From Alphaproteobacteria bacterium (GTDB taxonomy: Bacteria; Pseudomonadota; Alphaproteobacteria; UBA2966): a stretch of DNA of 64,000 bases. Below the pieces are notes generated by a model that worked only from the letters and a program-made list of their open reading frames with translations, ran no database searches and was not told where the DNA came from. Position numbers and translations under genes: made by a program. This document shows positions 48,575-57,838 of the stretch, piece by piece. Numbering within the stretch: the first letter of the stretch is position 1; the number at the start of each line of letters is the position of its first letter. The DNA is taken from NCBI GenBank assembly GCA_021296255.1, contig JAGWAU010000009.1, forward strand, positions 1 through 64,000. Reading direction: 5' to 3'.

Positions 48575-49942
48575 ATGACCGAACCCGCCACGACGTCCAC
48601 GCCATCCGGAGAATCCGCTGCCGAACTGCTGGACGATCTGATCAGGAAGGCGTTGGTGCTGGGCGCCGACGCCGCGGACGCCCTGCGGGTGGGCGGCGTT
48701 TCCCTGGGCGTGTCGCAGCGACTGGGAAAACGGGAAGACCTCGAGAGATCCGAGACCATCGATGTGGGATTCCGCGTCTTCATCGGCAAGCGGCAGGCCA
48801 TCGTCTCGTCCACGGATACCTCGCCGGCAGCCCTCGCCGAACTCGTCGAACGGGCCGTAGCGATGGCTAGGGTGGTGCCCGAAGATCCTTATTGCGGGTT
48901 GGCCGACCCCGATCTCCTCGCGTCGGTGGTGGACGACCTCGATCTGTTCGATGTCCACGAATGCGACGCTGACGAGTTGTACGATCGCGCCGCCGAAGCC
49001 GAGGATGCCGCGCGCGCCCATCCCGGCATCACGAATTCGGAGGGCGCGGATGCGAGCTGGAGCGTGAGGACGGTCGACCTTGCCACCAGCCACGGCTTTG
49101 CGGGCCGCTACCAAACCTCGAGCTATAGCGTAAGTGCCGCTGTGGTGGCGGGCGAAGGTACGGCGATGGAGCGGGATTACGACTATGCCGTGGCGCGACA
49201 TCTCGAGGACCTCGAGGACGCGGCCGACGTCGGCCGGCGCGCCGGCGAGCGCACGGTAAAACGGCTCAACCCGAGGAAGGCGGAAACATCGCAAGTCCCG
49301 GTGGTTTTCGACCCTCGGGTCAGCGGAGGCATCGTCGGACATTTCTCGGGCGCCTTGACCGGCCCGGCCGTCGCACGTGGCACGAGCTTTCTGAAAGACC
49401 GAAAGGGGCGGCAGGTCTTTCCAACGAACGTCACCGTAACCGACGATCCCCACCGCGCGCGTGGCTTGGCGTCGAAGCCGTTCGACGGCGAAGGAGTCTC
49501 CAATCAAAGGACGGTTCTCGCGAAGTCAGGCGTCCTCGAAACCTGGATCCTGGACTCGGCGTCGGCCCGGCAATTGGGCCTGAAGACGACGGGACATGCC
49601 GGAAGAGGCGCCTCTTCGCCTCCGTCACCATCCACGACCAATCTGTACATGGATGCCGGCGAGCCTACGCCACGGGACCTGGTGGCGGATATTTCCAGCG
49701 GGTTCTATGTCACCGAATTGATCGGATTCGGCGTCAACCCGATCACCGGCGACTACAGTCGAGGGGCCGCCGGGTTCTGGATCGAGAATGGGGAGATTTC
49801 CCGTCCCGTCAGCGAAGTGACCATCGCAGGCAACCTCAAGGACATGTTCATGAACCTGGTACCTGCCAACGATCTGAAGTTCCGCTATGCCACGAACGCG
49901 CCGACGCTTCGCATCGACGGCATGACCGTGGCCGGCGCGTGA
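48575..49942 (+). CDS. pmbA: Metallopeptidase-like PmbA (TldE)
   Basis: 455 residues from the ATG at 48575. The fold matches TldD but the HExxxH motif is replaced by 'VSGGIVGHFSGALTG', as in all PmbA proteins, so it is the non-catalytic partner. 'LKDRKGRQVFPTNVTVTDD' and 'TNLYMDAGEPT' are typical. Its partner TldD is at 42047. It overlaps the next gene by GTGA. Confidence 0.94.
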   Translation: MTEPATTSTPSGESAAELLDDLIRKALVLGADAADALRVGGVSLGVSQRLGKREDLERSETIDVGFRVFIGKRQAIVSSTDTSPAALAELVERAVAMARVVPEDPYCGLADPDLLASVVDDLDLFDVHECDADELYDRAAEAEDAARAHPGITNSEGADASWSVRTVDLATSHGFAGRYQTSSYSVSAAVVAGEGTAMERDYDYAVARHLEDLEDAADVGRRAGERTVKRLNPRKAETSQVPVVFDPRVSGGIVGHFSGALTGPAVARGTSFLKDRKGRQVFPTNVTVTDDPHRARGLASKPFDGEGVSNQRTVLAKSGVLETWILDSASARQLGLKTTGHAGRGASSPPSPSTTNLYMDAGEPTPRDLVADISSGFYVTELIGFGVNPITGDYSRGAAGFWIENGEISRPVSEVTIAGNLKDMFMNLVPANDLKFRYATNAPTLRIDGMTVAGA

Positions 49943-50739
49943 CGACCCGCGTCGCGCCGGCCTCCTCGGGCGATCTCAGGGGAGACCATAGGCTCCTCGT
50001 CCACGCCGTGTGCGAGGCGGGCGAGGTCGCGCGGCGGTATTTCGAGGCGGGCGCAAAATCCTGGCAAAAGAATCCCGGCAATCCCGTAACCGAGGCCGAC
50101 ATCGCGGTCGACTTGCTGCTGCGCGAGCGACTCTGCGCCGATCGCCCTGATTACGGCTGGTTGTCGGAGGAAACCGAGGACGACCTTTCCCGCCTCGAAC
50201 GTCGTCGCGTCTGGATCGTGGACCCGATAGACGGCACCCGCGCCTTCATGGCCGGGCGAGCGGAATTCACGATCAGCGCCGGGCTCATCGAGGAAGGCCG
50301 GCCGATCCTCGGCGCCGTCCTCAATCCGATCACGGGGGAGTTGTTCGAGGCGATGAAGGACGGGGGTGCCCGATGCAACGGCGAACGGCTCGAGACTCCC
50401 GATGCCGTGGCCCTGGAAGATGCTCGATTGCTGGCAAGCCGGCGCGCGCTGGAGCGCCGGCAAGGTTTCGGCACTCTGCCCTGCGCTCGATTCAGTTTCA
50501 TCAACTCGATCGCCTATCGCATGTCACTGGTCGCGCAGAATAGATTCGACGCCACGATCTCGCTCGCCAAGAAATGCGATTGGGACATCGCGGCAGCGGA
50601 ACTGATCGTCACCGAGTCCGGTGGACAGGCGGCCACGCCCGACGGCTCTCCTCTCCGCTACAATGGCAGATCCACGGAGCACGCAGGCGTCGTCGCCGCC
50701 GGTCCGAAACTGTTCCGAGAAATTCTGAGCCGCCTGTAG
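49939..50739 (+). CDS. cysQ: 3'(2'),5'-bisphosphate nucleotidase CysQ-like (IMPase superfamily)
   Basis: 266 residues from a GTG at 49939, coupled to the pmbA stop. The metal motifs are 'LSEETEDD', 'WIVDPIDGTRAFMAG' and 'CDWDIAAAELIVTESGG'. CysQ removes the 3'-phosphate from PAP in sulfur assimilation; inositol monophosphatase activity is an alternative in this superfamily. Lipid A genes follow, with 166 bases between. Confidence 0.88.
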   Translation: MTTRVAPASSGDLRGDHRLLVHAVCEAGEVARRYFEAGAKSWQKNPGNPVTEADIAVDLLLRERLCADRPDYGWLSEETEDDLSRLERRRVWIVDPIDGTRAFMAGRAEFTISAGLIEEGRPILGAVLNPITGELFEAMKDGGARCNGERLETPDAVALEDARLLASRRALERRQGFGTLPCARFSFINSIAYRMSLVAQNRFDATISLAKKCDWDIAAAELIVTESGGQAATPDGSPLRYNGRSTEHAGVVAAGPKLFREILSRL

Positions 50740-50905
50740 ACCCCGCTGGATGTGACCATTCAATAGGGGCTTATATTCGAAGGTAGGTAACCGTCTGCCC
50801 CGATCCCTCGCATAAATGGGGGTGACGCCCGAGGCGTCTTGCCGTTTCTTTGGCCCTGGTCTTGAGCTGTGTTACATTCAACTTTGAAAACAAGGGGTTA
50901 GCCAT

Positions 50906-52717
50906 TTGACCAGTGCGCACGCGGAGGGTCCGGTGGGCGATCCGCAACCCATGTCTAGCCACATGCTCGTTGCGCGACTGTATCGCGGCCACATCCGCCG
51001 TCATCTCGACAAGCTGGGTTTCGCGGCGGTCTGCATGATCGTCGTCGCTGCGGCGACCGCGGCCAACGCCTGGTTGATGGAGCCCTTCCTCGACAAGGTC
51101 TTCCTCGAGCGGAGCGAGACGATGCTTCTGCTGGTGCCGCTCGCCGTTCTCGCAGTCACCCTGATCAAGGGTGTTGCCGGGTATCTGCAGGGCTACATCA
51201 TGGCGGCCGTGGGCCAGCGCATCGTCGCCGATGTTCAGATCGACCTCTTCGGTCATTTGATGCACGCAGACCTCCACTACTTCCAGCGGACGACATCGGG
51301 GAGATTGATCTCCAATTTCCTCAACGACGCCAATCTCCTGAACTACGCGGTGTCCAGGGCCCTTACCGGGATCGCCAAGGACTCGTTGATGCTCGCCTTC
51401 TTGGTCGCCCTGATGTTTCACCAGGACTGGCGCCTCGCCACCGTCACCTGCGTTATCTTTCCCGTCGCGATACTGCCGGTTCGGAGTCTTGGCCGGCGGG
51501 CGCGCAAAGCCTCGACGCAAACGCAGGAGCGGACCGGCCGGTTCTCGGCGATCCTGACCGAGACGCTGCAGGCGGCGCGGCACGTCAAGGCCTACGGCAT
51601 GGAGACATACGAATCGGAGCGGGCGCGGGACGCCATCGACGCCCGGCTGCGGGCGATCTACAAGGCCGTGAAGACACGGGCGGCGGCCACGCCGATCATG
51701 GAGACACTGGGCGGGATCGCGATCGCCGCGATCATCTACTACGGCGGCAGCCGGGTCATCGCCGGCGAGACGACGCCGGGAACCATCTTCTCCTTCGTCA
51801 CGGCACTGATCATGGCGTATCAGCCCATGAAGAGCCTCGCCAATCTGAACACGGCGCTTCAGGAAGGGCTCGCCGCAGCGCAGCGGATATTCGCGATGCT
51901 GGACGTCGAGCCCGGCATCAAGGAAAGGCCGGACGCCCGGCCGCTACGACTGAACGGCGGCGAAGTCCGTTTCGAGAACGTCACTTTCGTCTACCCCGAC
52001 GGGCAACCGGCTCTTCTGGACATCGACCTCACGGTGCCGCCGGGTCGCCGCGTGGCGCTCGTTGGCGCCTCCGGTGCCGGCAAGTCGACACTCCTGAATC
52101 TGATCCCCCGCTTTTATGACCCCACGTCGGGCCGGGTGCTGATCGATGACCAGGACATCCGGGAGGTCAGTCTGGGATCGGTCCGTGCCAGCATCGGGCT
52201 GGTCAGCCAGGAGGCAACCCTCTTCGACGACACGGTTCGTGCCAACATCGCCTACGGGCGTCCCGGAGCCGGCTCGGCAGACATCGAAGCGGCGGCCCGC
52301 GCCGCGGCGGCCGACGTGTTCATTCGCGCGATCGAGGGGGGGTATGACGGAGCGGTCGGTGAATCGGGGACCCGGCTTTCGGGAGGCCAGCGTCAGCGCA
52401 TCGCCATCGCCCGGGCCATGCTCAAGGACGCCCCGATCCTGTTGTTGGACGAAGCCACGTCGGCGCTGGACTTGGAGTCGGAACGGCAGGTGCAAGACGC
52501 GCTCATGACGCTAATGGAGGGCCGGACCACCTTGATCGTCGCCCACCGACTGTCGACGATCATCGATGCGGATATCATTCACGTCATTGATCAGGGCCGT
52601 ATCGTCGAATCGGGATCCCACGCGGAACTGATGGCCCGGGCGGGCGTTTACGCGAGGCTCTATCGGTCGCAATCGAAAGCCTCGGACGAAGCCCCGGCCC
52701 TGCAAGCGCGCGCGTGA
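50906..52717 (+). CDS. msbA: Lipid A/phospholipid flippase, MsbA-like ABC transporter
   Basis: 603 residues from a TTG at 50906 (AAGGGG upstream); ATG 50951 is possible. Six membrane helices (to about residue 310) are fused to an ATPase: Walker A 'GASGAGKST' (387-395), signature 'LSGGQRQRIAIARAM' and Walker B 'ILLLDEATSALD', then 'VAHRLSTI'. As a half-transporter it works as a homodimer, moving lipid A core across the inner membrane. The neighbours waaA, lpxK and lpxL support this substrate. Confidence 0.92.
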   Translation: MTSAHAEGPVGDPQPMSSHMLVARLYRGHIRRHLDKLGFAAVCMIVVAAATAANAWLMEPFLDKVFLERSETMLLLVPLAVLAVTLIKGVAGYLQGYIMAAVGQRIVADVQIDLFGHLMHADLHYFQRTTSGRLISNFLNDANLLNYAVSRALTGIAKDSLMLAFLVALMFHQDWRLATVTCVIFPVAILPVRSLGRRARKASTQTQERTGRFSAILTETLQAARHVKAYGMETYESERARDAIDARLRAIYKAVKTRAAATPIMETLGGIAIAAIIYYGGSRVIAGETTPGTIFSFVTALIMAYQPMKSLANLNTALQEGLAAAQRIFAMLDVEPGIKERPDARPLRLNGGEVRFENVTFVYPDGQPALLDIDLTVPPGRRVALVGASGAGKSTLLNLIPRFYDPTSGRVLIDDQDIREVSLGSVRASIGLVSQEATLFDDTVRANIAYGRPGAGSADIEAAARAAAADVFIRAIEGGYDGAVGESGTRLSGGQRQRIAIARAMLKDAPILLLDEATSALDLESERQVQDALMTLMEGRTTLIVAHRLSTIIDADIIHVIDQGRIVESGSHAELMARAGVYARLYRSQSKASDEAPALQARA

Positions 52718-52750
52718 TCTCGCAACGGTCAGCCGGGCCACGTCGCCCGA

Positions 52751-53482
52751 GTGTGTGAAGTGTATAAACGCATCCTGCATATGCCACCGATCCGAGCCAT
52801 CTTGTGCTGGCTCGGCGCCGCCTATATCAGGCTGGTCTATGCGACCAGCCGGTGGGAAACGCGGAACGCCGAGGCCGTAAACGCGCTTTGGGACGCGGAC
52901 TCGCCATTCATTCTGGCGTTCTGGCACGGGCGGCTGTTTATGATGCCGACCGTCTGGCGCAGAGGCGTGCCGATCCGCATGCTGATTTCGCGACATCGGG
53001 ACGGCGAGCTGATCGCCCGTACCGTGCGCCACTTCGGGATCGACACCATCCGGGGCTCCACGTCTCGGGGAGGCGGAGGCGCCTTGCGCGAAGTCGTGCG
53101 CACGTTGAAATCCGGTAAGTGGATCGGATTTACGCCAGACGGACCCCGCGGCCCGCGTATGCAAGTGAGTGACGGCATCATCTCCGTCGCCAGGCTGGCG
53201 GGGGTGCCGATCGTTCCAAGCGCTTGCGCGGTGTCCCACCGCAAAGTGCTCTCCTCCTGGGATCGATTCTCGATTCCTTTCCCATTCTCACGAGGCATAC
53301 ACATATGGGGTGAGCCCCTTTCCGTCCCGGATGATGCGGACGAGGAAACGCTCGAGGCTTCCCGGCGGTCGCTGGAACGGTCTCTCAACGAGATTACGGC
53401 GGCGGCAGACCGGTACTGTGGCGTGGACGTGATCACGCCGGCGCCCATCGCGGCTCCCGCCCGCTCGAACGCTGACACCTGA
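52751..53482 (+). CDS. DUF374 lysophospholipid acyltransferase-type protein
   Basis: 243 residues; GTG starts at 52751 or 52760 and ATG 52781 are all possible. 'ILAFWHGRLFMMP' holds the acyltransferase-like His, and 'WIGFTPDGPRGPRMQVS' is the DUF374 signature. Related genes beside waaA in other bacteria suggest a step in lipid A or core assembly. It overlaps waaA by one base. Confidence 0.88.
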   Translation: MCEVYKRILHMPPIRAILCWLGAAYIRLVYATSRWETRNAEAVNALWDADSPFILAFWHGRLFMMPTVWRRGVPIRMLISRHRDGELIARTVRHFGIDTIRGSTSRGGGGALREVVRTLKSGKWIGFTPDGPRGPRMQVSDGIISVARLAGVPIVPSACAVSHRKVLSSWDRFSIPFPFSRGIHIWGEPLSVPDDADEETLEASRRSLERSLNEITAAADRYCGVDVITPAPIAAPARSNADT

Positions 53483-54777
53483 TGCGGGCTGCCTATCGAG
53501 GTCTGGCTTATCTGGCGACGCCAGTCTTGCGCCTGCTTCTCAAACGCCGCACGGCGAACGGCAAGGAGGACCCAGATCGTGTCCGAGAACGCACCGGCAT
53601 CGCGAGCATGGGGCGCCCCGACGGATCTCTCCTGTGGATTCACGGCGCAAGTGTCGGAGAACTCACGGCCGCGCTACCCCTCGTCCAGGAGCTGATGAAT
53701 CAGCACCTCGCTGACGCTATGCTCGTCACGACGGGCACCGTGACGTCTGCCCGTCTCGCCAAGGAGCGCCTGCCGCCGTCGGCCATTCATCAGTTCATCC
53801 CCCTGGATCATCCAGGCTGGGTACACGGTTTTTATGATCACTGGCGCCCGAATCTTGCCCTGTGGCTGGAAAGCGAATTCTGGCCGAACCTTCTATCGGA
53901 AGCACGGCGCCGTGAGATCAAGGTGATATTGCTGAACGCCCGTATCACGGAGCGAAGCCTTCGAAGGTGGCGGCTTCTTCCAGGTCTGAGCCGATCGGTG
54001 ATGGCCGCTTTCGACCTCTGCTTTGCGGCCGATGACGAACAGGCGGATCGCCTCAAGCTGCTTGGCGCATCGAACGTGCGCGTGATCGGCAATCTGAAAG
54101 ACGCGTCGCCACCTCTGCCCCTCGACGAACGGGAACAACGGGCGCTGCGCGCTGAGGTCAACGGCCGCAAGGTGTGGCTGGCCGCCAGCACACATCCTGG
54201 CGAGGAAGAGGCCGCGGCCCACGTACACGAAGAACTCCGCGAAGAGGTCCCCGGTCTGTTGACGATCATCACACCCCGCCATCCGGAACGAGGGGGCGGA
54301 ATCGTCCAGGAACTCAACGCCCGGGGGCTTGTCTGCGCGCGCAGGTCATTAGCAGAAACCGTTTCCGACGACACCGATGTCTACATCGTGGATACGCTCG
54401 GTGAGCTGGGTCTCATGTATCGTCTGGTTCCGGTGACGTTCATTGGCGGCTCCCTCGTTCCCCACGGAGGTCACAACCTGGCGGAAGCCGCCCGCCTCGA
54501 TTGTGCCATCGTTTGTGGACCGCATCTCCATAATTTCGAGGGTATTTCTCGACGCCTCGCCGAGGCCGCGGCCTTGACGACCGTGAACGATCCCGAAAGT
54601 CTGGCTACCGAAGTCGGGATGCTGCTGCGGGACCACGAAATGACGGAAAAGCGCGCCGCTGCCGCCAAACGCGTTACACGAGAAGACGCCGGCGCCGGGG
54701 AGCGTATCTTGGCGGACATCGTGGAGACGATTCGACGCGCCTTGTCGCAAGGCTCGGACAAGGCCGGTAATCGATGA
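53482..54777 (+). CDS. waaA: Kdo transferase (3-deoxy-D-manno-octulosonic acid transferase)
   Basis: 431 residues. An N-terminal membrane segment is followed by 'LLWIHGASVGELTA', whose Glu is the catalytic base. The second lobe has 'VTFIGGSLVPHGGHNLAEAA', the CMP-Kdo site. It adds Kdo to lipid IVA. The tight spacing with DUF374 (1-base overlap) and lpxK (9 bases) marks an operon. Confidence 0.96.
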   Translation: MRAAYRGLAYLATPVLRLLLKRRTANGKEDPDRVRERTGIASMGRPDGSLLWIHGASVGELTAALPLVQELMNQHLADAMLVTTGTVTSARLAKERLPPSAIHQFIPLDHPGWVHGFYDHWRPNLALWLESEFWPNLLSEARRREIKVILLNARITERSLRRWRLLPGLSRSVMAAFDLCFAADDEQADRLKLLGASNVRVIGNLKDASPPLPLDEREQRALRAEVNGRKVWLAASTHPGEEEAAAHVHEELREEVPGLLTIITPRHPERGGGIVQELNARGLVCARRSLAETVSDDTDVYIVDTLGELGLMYRLVPVTFIGGSLVPHGGHNLAEAARLDCAIVCGPHLHNFEGISRRLAEAAALTTVNDPESLATEVGMLLRDHEMTEKRAAAAKRVTREDAGAGERILADIVETIRRALSQGSDKAGNR

Positions 54778-54786
54778 CCATCGGGG

Positions 54787-55833
54787 ATGGATCGAACGGT
54801 GAAGTCGCCTGAGTTCTGGGAGCGCACGGATTCAATCCTGCCGACGATTCTGGCACCTTTGGGCGGCGTCTACGACGCCTGCGCGCGAGCGCGGACCGCC
54901 CTGACGTCGCCCCAGAGCGCGCCGGTCCCCGTAGTCTGCGTCGGAAACGCCGTGGTCGGCGGCGCCGGCAAGACGCCCTGTGCGATGGCGCTACTCTCGC
55001 GTCTGCGCGCTGCGGGCATCGACGCACAAGCGATCAGCCGCGGATACGGCGGGCGCACTACGGGACCGCACCGGGTCGATGCGGGATCCCAGTCGGCGGA
55101 GGAGGTGGGGGATGAGCCCCTTCTTCTGGCACGGGTAGCACCTACCTGGGTGGCCCGCGACAAGGCCGCGGCTGCCCGGGCCGCGGCGGATGACGGTGCG
55201 CGGGTGGTCGTGCTCGATGACGGGCTGCAAAATCCAGCCCTGAAGAAGGATCTATCGGTCCTCGTCATCGACTCGTCCGTCGGGATTGGAAACGGCCGCG
55301 TCATTCCGGCGGGTCCGCTGCGCGAGCCGCTGACACGGGCCCTCGATCGGGTTCACGCAGCCATCGTCCTCGACGGCACCGGTGCGGGGCAAACCGGCGG
55401 CTGGCCCGAGATGATAGGCCGACTTCATGAAAAGATGCCCGTCCACTGCGCGAGACTTGTCCCCACCGCGACCGCCTTGTCGTTGCTGGAACGTCCGGTT
55501 CTCGCCTTCGCGGGTCTTGGACACCCGGCAAAGTTCTTTTCCTTGCTTCATGGTATGGGCTGCGACCTCGTGGGTACGATTGCATTCCCCGATCATCACC
55601 GATACACCCCCGAGGACATCATGGGGGTCGTCGAGGCTGCGGCTGCCGGTCGGGCGAGGCCGGTCACCACGGCGAAGGACGCCGTGCGGTTGCCGGAGGA
55701 TGCCCGGGTGATGGTCGACGTCATCGAGGTCATCGTCGAATTCCAGGACGAGTCCGGTATCGACAGGCTCTTGCAACCCGTCGTGCAGGCAGCGGCCGAC
55801 CAAACCGGAACACCCGGAACGTGTCTTTCCTGA
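54787..55833 (+). CDS. lpxK: Tetraacyldisaccharide 4'-kinase
   Basis: 348 residues. The Walker A loop is 'GNAVVGGAGKTPCAMAL', followed by 'QAISRGYGGR' and 'VVLDDGLQNPALKKDLSVLV'. LpxK phosphorylates lipid A at the 4' position at the inner membrane. The start overlaps nothing, but the 3' end overlaps lpxL by 13 bases. Confidence 0.95.
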   Translation: MDRTVKSPEFWERTDSILPTILAPLGGVYDACARARTALTSPQSAPVPVVCVGNAVVGGAGKTPCAMALLSRLRAAGIDAQAISRGYGGRTTGPHRVDAGSQSAEEVGDEPLLLARVAPTWVARDKAAAARAAADDGARVVVLDDGLQNPALKKDLSVLVIDSSVGIGNGRVIPAGPLREPLTRALDRVHAAIVLDGTGAGQTGGWPEMIGRLHEKMPVHCARLVPTATALSLLERPVLAFAGLGHPAKFFSLLHGMGCDLVGTIAFPDHHRYTPEDIMGVVEAAAAGRARPVTTAKDAVRLPEDARVMVDVIEVIVEFQDESGIDRLLQPVVQAAADQTGTPGTCLS

Positions 55834-56741
55834 CCGCAGAGGAAATGCGCCGCTGGTCGCGGACCTTCCGCCTGTTACGCAATCTGACGGAGTTCCTGGC
55901 GGTGCTGCTGGCGCTCGTGGCCTTCCGCATCCTGCCGACCGATATGGCGTCCGCTCTGGGAGGCAGGATCGGACGAAGCATCGGGCCGCTACTCCCGGTC
56001 TCGAGACGCGCGCGACGGAACCTGACCAGGGCGTTTCCCGACAAGTCATCGGGAGAGATCGAAGCGATCGTTCTGGGCATGTGGGAGAACTTCGGCCGCA
56101 CCGCCGCCGAGTATCCGCACCTTCGGAGGCTCCGATGCTACGACAATCCGGCGCGGGTCGAGATCAGAGGCGCGGAGATCCTGGATCGGGTGCGGGACTC
56201 CGGCGAACCGCACATCTTCTTCTCAGGACACTTCGCCAATCTCGAGCTCGAAGGAACGGCCGTTACCGGGCGTGGCATGCCGCTTACGATCGTCTATCGG
56301 GCCGCGAACAACCCGTTCGTCGACTACACGCTCCTGATGATAAGAAAGCACGGAATCGGTGCCGAATTCGTCCCCAAGGGCAAAAGAGGGGCTCGGGAAT
56401 TGATCTCGGCGATTGGCGAAGGCCGCCACGTGGGGCTGCTCGTCGATCAAAAGATGAACGACGGGCTTCCTGTTCCTTTTTTCGGGCGCGAAGCCATGAC
56501 GGCACCGGCTCTCGCCCAACTCGCCCTGAAGTCAGATCGGCCAATCGTTCCCTTGCAGATCGAGCGCCTGCGGGGAGCGACGTTTCGGATCACCATTCAT
56601 CCGCCGTTGACCGTTTACAGGATCGGTGATCGGGAGACCGATGTGTTCAACCTGATGGTCCGGGTCAACGAGACTCTCGAAACCTGGATTCGACACCGTC
56701 CCGAGCAGTGGTTCTGGTTGCACGATCGGTGGAGCGACTGA
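55821..56741 (+). CDS. lpxL: Lipid A biosynthesis acyltransferase (LpxL/HtrB family)
   Basis: 306 residues from a GTG at 55821. One N-terminal hydrophobic segment is followed by the catalytic HX4(D/E) motif in 'FFSGHFANLELEG' and 'GLLVDQKMNDGLPVPFFG'. It adds secondary acyl chains to Kdo2-lipid IVA. It is the last gene of the lipid A run. Confidence 0.93.
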   Translation: MSFLTAEEMRRWSRTFRLLRNLTEFLAVLLALVAFRILPTDMASALGGRIGRSIGPLLPVSRRARRNLTRAFPDKSSGEIEAIVLGMWENFGRTAAEYPHLRRLRCYDNPARVEIRGAEILDRVRDSGEPHIFFSGHFANLELEGTAVTGRGMPLTIVYRAANNPFVDYTLLMIRKHGIGAEFVPKGKRGARELISAIGEGRHVGLLVDQKMNDGLPVPFFGREAMTAPALAQLALKSDRPIVPLQIERLRGATFRITIHPPLTVYRIGDRETDVFNLMVRVNETLETWIRHRPEQWFWLHDRWSD

Positions 56742-56763
56742 AAATCTCCGGCGGCGCTTACGA

Positions 56764-57579
56764 CTACCGCTTCGGCATCTCGGGAACGAGGAGCGCCGGA
56801 TCCAACCGCACTTCGAACCAGTTGACGCGCCAATCGAGATGCGGCCCCGTGACCCGCCCGGTGGCGCCTACGGTGCCGACGACGTCGCCCTGTCGCACCG
56901 GCTGGCCCACGCCAACATCGATGGAACCGAGGTGCGACAAGACGGTCGTCACTCCAAAGCCGTGATCGATCATCACCGTGCCCCCGGTGAAGTACAGGTC
57001 CGCCTCGGCCAGGGCGACGATACCGTCGGCCGGGCTGTGGACGGGTGTCCCGGTACCGGCGGCGATGTCGATCCCGTAGTGGGGGCGTCGCGGCTCTCCA
57101 TTGAGCATCCGGCTGCTGCCGTAAACCCCCGTAATGGTGCCGATAACAGGCCAGATGAAGCCCGTCCGATAGTAGGATTGATCGGTATCCAGTCGCCTGG
57201 CGGCAGCGATCCGGGAATTCTCTTGTCGAATGCGCGTCAGGGCTTTCGCGCTCGGGGTCACCATGCGATCGGGCAGGCCATTGATCCGCTGGGTTTCGTA
57301 TCGCCGTGTTCGCACCTGGAGCGGCATCGCCTCCCGCGATCCGTCCAGATAGCGGATATGGAGAGTTGCCTGCGAGGGCGCGTCGCGGCCAAACCCAAAG
57401 ACGAAACCGCCGTCGTCGGCTACCCGCACCGGTCGTTCATTCAGGCGTATCCCCGTTCCAGGGGGCGCCGATCCAAGGGCGAGACCGCCCTGGATCAGGT
57501 TCCCATCGAGCCTGATGCCATTGGCATAGGCGGCGCCGACGCAGACCGACAGGATCAGCGCAAGCGCGAGTCGGACTAT
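56764..57579 (-). CDS. Exported M23 family peptidase without a canonical start codon
   Basis: About 271 residues. 'IVRLALALILSVCVGAAYANG' is split here as a signal ('VRLALALILSVCVGAAY') that begins right after ATC-ATA; the only canonical in-frame start is a TTG at 57699, 40 codons upstream and inside the DUF2093 gene. The ATA at 57579 overlaps the TAG of DUF2093 (ATAG) and has GGGAGG in front, so I place the start there. The catalytic region has 'HYGIDIAAGTGTPVHS', 'VLSHLGS' and 'GPHLDWRVNWF'; the usual HxH is HLD. It cuts peptidoglycan or regulates such enzymes. Confidence 0.82.
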   Translation of the reverse strand: MVRLALALILSVCVGAAYANGIRLDGNLIQGGLALGSAPPGTGIRLNERPVRVADDGGFVFGFGRDAPSQATLHIRYLDGSREAMPLQVRTRRYETQRINGLPDRMVTPSAKALTRIRQENSRIAAARRLDTDQSYYRTGFIWPVIGTITGVYGSSRMLNGEPRRPHYGIDIAAGTGTPVHSPADGIVALAEADLYFTGGTVMIDHGFGVTTVLSHLGSIDVGVGQPVRQGDVVGTVGATGRVTGPHLDWRVNWFEVRLDPALLVPEMPKR

Positions 57580-57824
57580 GATCCAGCCTCCCGGCCGGAT
57601 GCCGCATCCCCAGTCGGTGATTCCGGGCCTCCGGCTTCCGCGGCCCGTCGGGTGGCGGCCCGCGCGTTCAGGTACGCTTCCTGGCGCTCGAAGCTCCAAT
57701 AACGCAGATCCTCAAGCGGAATTCGCTCACCGGTCACGGCGCAGCGTACATAGGTGCCCGGCATGACGATCTCGAAGTCGCCGGAGCGATAGCGCAGTAT
57801 CGCCTCAGAATCCGATCTCAACAC
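57576..57824 (-). CDS. DUF2093 family protein
   Basis: 82 residues. The conserved core is 'GTYVRCAVTGERIPLEDLRYW' split as GTYVRCAVTGE and IPLEDLRYWSFERQEAY. The family is limited to alphaproteobacteria and its role is unknown. It lies between xseA and the M23 peptidase gene, sharing the ATAG junction. Acidic and Gly-rich C-terminus. Confidence 0.9.
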   Translation of the reverse strand: MLRSDSEAILRYRSGDFEIVMPGTYVRCAVTGERIPLEDLRYWSFERQEAYLNARAATRRAAEAGGPESPTGDAASGREAGS

Positions 57825-57838
57825 GCTCGTCTCTTCTC

